Below are positions 6,075 through 7,044 of a stretch of DNA of 7,044 bases, piece by piece. The notes under the pieces were generated by a model. That model worked only from the letters and a program-made list of their open reading frames with translations, did not search any database and was not told the origin of the DNA. This DNA comes from Caulobacteraceae bacterium (lineage in GTDB: Bacteria > Pseudomonadota > Alphaproteobacteria > Caulobacterales > Caulobacteraceae): assembly GCA_947479185.1 (NCBI GenBank), contig CANJYY010000132.1:1-7044 (forward strand), given 5' to 3'. The stretch's first letter is position 1. Every line of letters starts with the position of its first letter. The position numbers were made by a program, and so were the translations under genes.

Positions 6075-6854
6075 ATGACCGAAGCCGTAGCCATCCGCCC
6101 CGCCGCCACCATCCTTCTCGTCCGCGACGACCCGACCTTCGAGGTCCTGATGGTCAAGCGGCATCACCAGATCGATTTCGCCTCGGGCGCCCTGGTGTTT
6201 CCGGGCGGCAAGACCCACGCCGGCGACCATGACGAGGCCTGGGCCGACTACGTCACAGGCTGGGACGCCACGCCGGCGGAGAAGCGGCCGCTGCGCATCG
6301 CCGCCATCCGCGAGGCCTATGAGGAGGCGGCGATCATCATCGCCAACGACGCCAGGGGCCAGCCGTTCCGCGGCGACGACCGGGCCGGCGCGGCCCGCGA
6401 GTCGGTGTCGAAGGACGAGCGCCCGTTCCTCGACCTGATCCGCGAACTGGACGTGAAGCTGGACCTGCCGGCCCTGACCACCTTCGCCCGCTGGATCACG
6501 CCGGACATGATGCCCAAGCGGTTCGACACCTGGTTCTATCTGGTGCGCGCCACCGGCGAGCAGCTGGCGGTCTGCGACGGCTACGAGACGGTCGACGCCG
6601 AATGGGTCCCGCCCGCGCGGGCGCTGGAGCTGGAAAAGGCCGGTGAGCGGACGATCATCTTCCCGACCCGCATGAACCTGCAGCTGCTGGCCGAGGCGAA
6701 GAGCGCCCAGGACGCCATCGACCGCGCCAACGCCCGCACCCTGGTGCCGGTGCTGCCGGTGGTCGAGCGCCGCGAGACCGGTGCAGTGCTGGTTATCCCG
6801 CCCGACGCCGGTTACGGCGCTGTCGTCGAGCCGATGAGCAACATCAGGGCCTAG
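6075..6854 (+). CDS. Nudix hydrolase, NUDT19-like with an interrupted Nudix box
   Basis: This 259-aa cytosolic enzyme probably hydrolyses a nucleoside diphosphate linked to another group. The NUDT19-like layout suggests a CoA or acyl-CoA diphosphatase, but this is not proven. The N-terminal strand IRPAATILLVRD leads to VLMVKRHHQIDFASGALVFPGGK (about 24-46). The catalytic part IREAYEEAAII (78-88) supplies R79, E80, E83 and E84 for Mg2+ binding. Between FPGG and REAYEE lie about 33 residues, longer than the classical G-x5-E-x7-REUXEEXGU spacing, and the final Gly of the box is Ala85. A TFARWITPDMMPKRFDTWFYL segment (135-155) and ETVDAEWVPP (171-180) match this subgroup. The ATG is the only in-frame start after the DUF2336 stop, and no strong Shine-Dalgarno is visible. 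The 40-nt gap suggests co-transcription with DUF2336. Dense G-rich hairpins follow the stop. Confidence 0.9.
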   Translation: MTEAVAIRPAATILLVRDDPTFEVLMVKRHHQIDFASGALVFPGGKTHAGDHDEAWADYVTGWDATPAEKRPLRIAAIREAYEEAAIIIANDARGQPFRGDDRAGAARESVSKDERPFLDLIRELDVKLDLPALTTFARWITPDMMPKRFDTWFYLVRATGEQLAVCDGYETVDAEWVPPARALELEKAGERTIIFPTRMNLQLLAEAKSAQDAIDRANARTLVPVLPVVERRETGAVLVIPPDAGYGAVVEPMSNIRA

Positions 6855-6860
6855 GCCGCC

Positions 6861-6977
6861 GATCCTCCCTCACCGGGGGAGGGGGGGGGGCACGCGCAGC
6901 GTGGTGGAGGGGGCTCGACCGGCCCAGCAGCCCCCCTCAGCCGGCTTCGCCGACCGCTCCCCCAATGGGGGAGCATC
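6861..6977. repeat. GC-rich intergenic dyad repeat with imperfect terminal inverted ends
   Basis: The element begins GATCCTCCCTC (6861-6871) and ends GGGGGAGCATC (6967-6977), inverted copies with two mismatches. Inside are nested hairpins: CCTCCC/GGGAGG (6864-6869 with 6877-6882), CACGC-GCA-GCGTG (6891-6903), GAGGGGGCT against AGCCCCCCTC (6907-6915 with 6929-6938, one bulge), CGGC-TTC-GCCG (6942-6952) and GCTCCCCC-AAT-GGGGGAGC (6956-6974, 8-bp stem). From memory, similar short non-coding elements are common between genes in Caulobacterales. Only one copy is in this window. Lying right after the Nudix stop, the hairpins may also protect the 3' end or slow polymerase, but there is no T-tract. 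An open plus-strand frame through it looks incidental. Confidence 0.6.
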
Positions 6978-6999
6978 CACTCCGGCGGAACAGGCCCGC

Positions 7000-7026
7000 G
7001 GGGCGTCCGTTGCTGACGGATGCCCC
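7000..7026. other. Strong 11-bp hairpin near the right edge
   Basis: GGGGCGTCCGT (7000-7010) pairs with ACGGATGCCCC (7016-7026) over 11 positions, one of them G-T, around the loop TGCTG. No T-run follows on either strand, so it is not a canonical intrinsic terminator. It lies between the dyad repeat and whatever gene begins beyond the window. Termination, attenuation or a protein-binding site are all possible. Confidence 0.45.
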
Positions 7027-7044
7027 ATGACATCGACCGCCTGA

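Noticed and set aside
4859..6157. 432-codon minus-strand frame opposite DUF2336 and the Nudix start
   Set aside because: Low-complexity Gly/Gln/Val composition, it crosses two real genes and an intergenic gap, and shows no recognisable domain.
6904..7044. Open plus-strand frame from GTG 6904 to the TGA at the window end
   Set aside because: It is mostly translation of the dyad repeat and hairpin, with no ribosome site and no domain.
7020..7044. Possible start of the next gene (ATG 7020 reading MPHDIDRL and still open)
   Set aside because: Only eight codons are visible, no Shine-Dalgarno is evident and the ATG lies in a hairpin stem. It cannot be supported without sequence beyond the edge.

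Overview
The window is high-GC DNA (by eye close to 70% G+C) with alphaproteobacterial, probably Caulobacterales (Brevundimonas- or Caulobacter-like), character. Three things point there: a textbook CtrA box (TTAA-N7-TTAACC), sparse CcrM-type GANTC sites, and a DUF2336 gene, a family largely confined to Alphaproteobacteria. The genus is inferred from memory of gene types and was not tested by any search.

Layout, left to right. (1) A TonB-family energy transducer on the minus strand runs off the left edge (1-671). (2) A 184-bp divergent control region (672-855) holds a perfect 14-bp palindrome and a symmetric CtrA-type box. (3) A lytic transglycosylase without a signal peptide lies on the plus strand (856-1680), with two GANTC sites just inside its 5' end. 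(4) A class III (CaiB/BaiF) CoA-transferase on the minus strand (1677-2870) converges on the transglycosylase so tightly that both stop codons sit in one CTAG. (5) A six-TM hybrid histidine kinase on the minus strand (2938-4749) lies 67 nt upstream of the CoA-transferase and could be co-transcribed with it. (6) A 145-bp divergent spacer (4750-4894) has an AT-rich patch with TTAAC half-sites. (7) A DUF2336 gene on the plus strand (4895-6034) is followed after 40 nt by a NUDT19-like Nudix hydrolase (6075-6854), probably in one operon. (8) The right end is non-coding as far as I can tell. It holds a GC-rich dyad repeat (6861-6977) with a G10 run, then an 11-bp hairpin (7000-7026).

How the parts may work together. 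The CtrA box suggests that the transglycosylase, and possibly tonB, is expressed in step with the cell cycle or polar development. In Caulobacter, peptidoglycan-cutting enzymes of this kind help flagella or pili cross the wall. The kinase and the DUF2336 protein share a divergent promoter region and could be functionally linked, but nothing in the sequence proves it. The CoA-transferase and Nudix enzyme look like ordinary CoA-ester or nucleotide metabolism. No mobile element, CRISPR array, tRNA or rRNA is visible. The long plus-strand frames opposite the kinase and the minus-strand frame opposite the DUF2336 gene are high-GC shadow frames.
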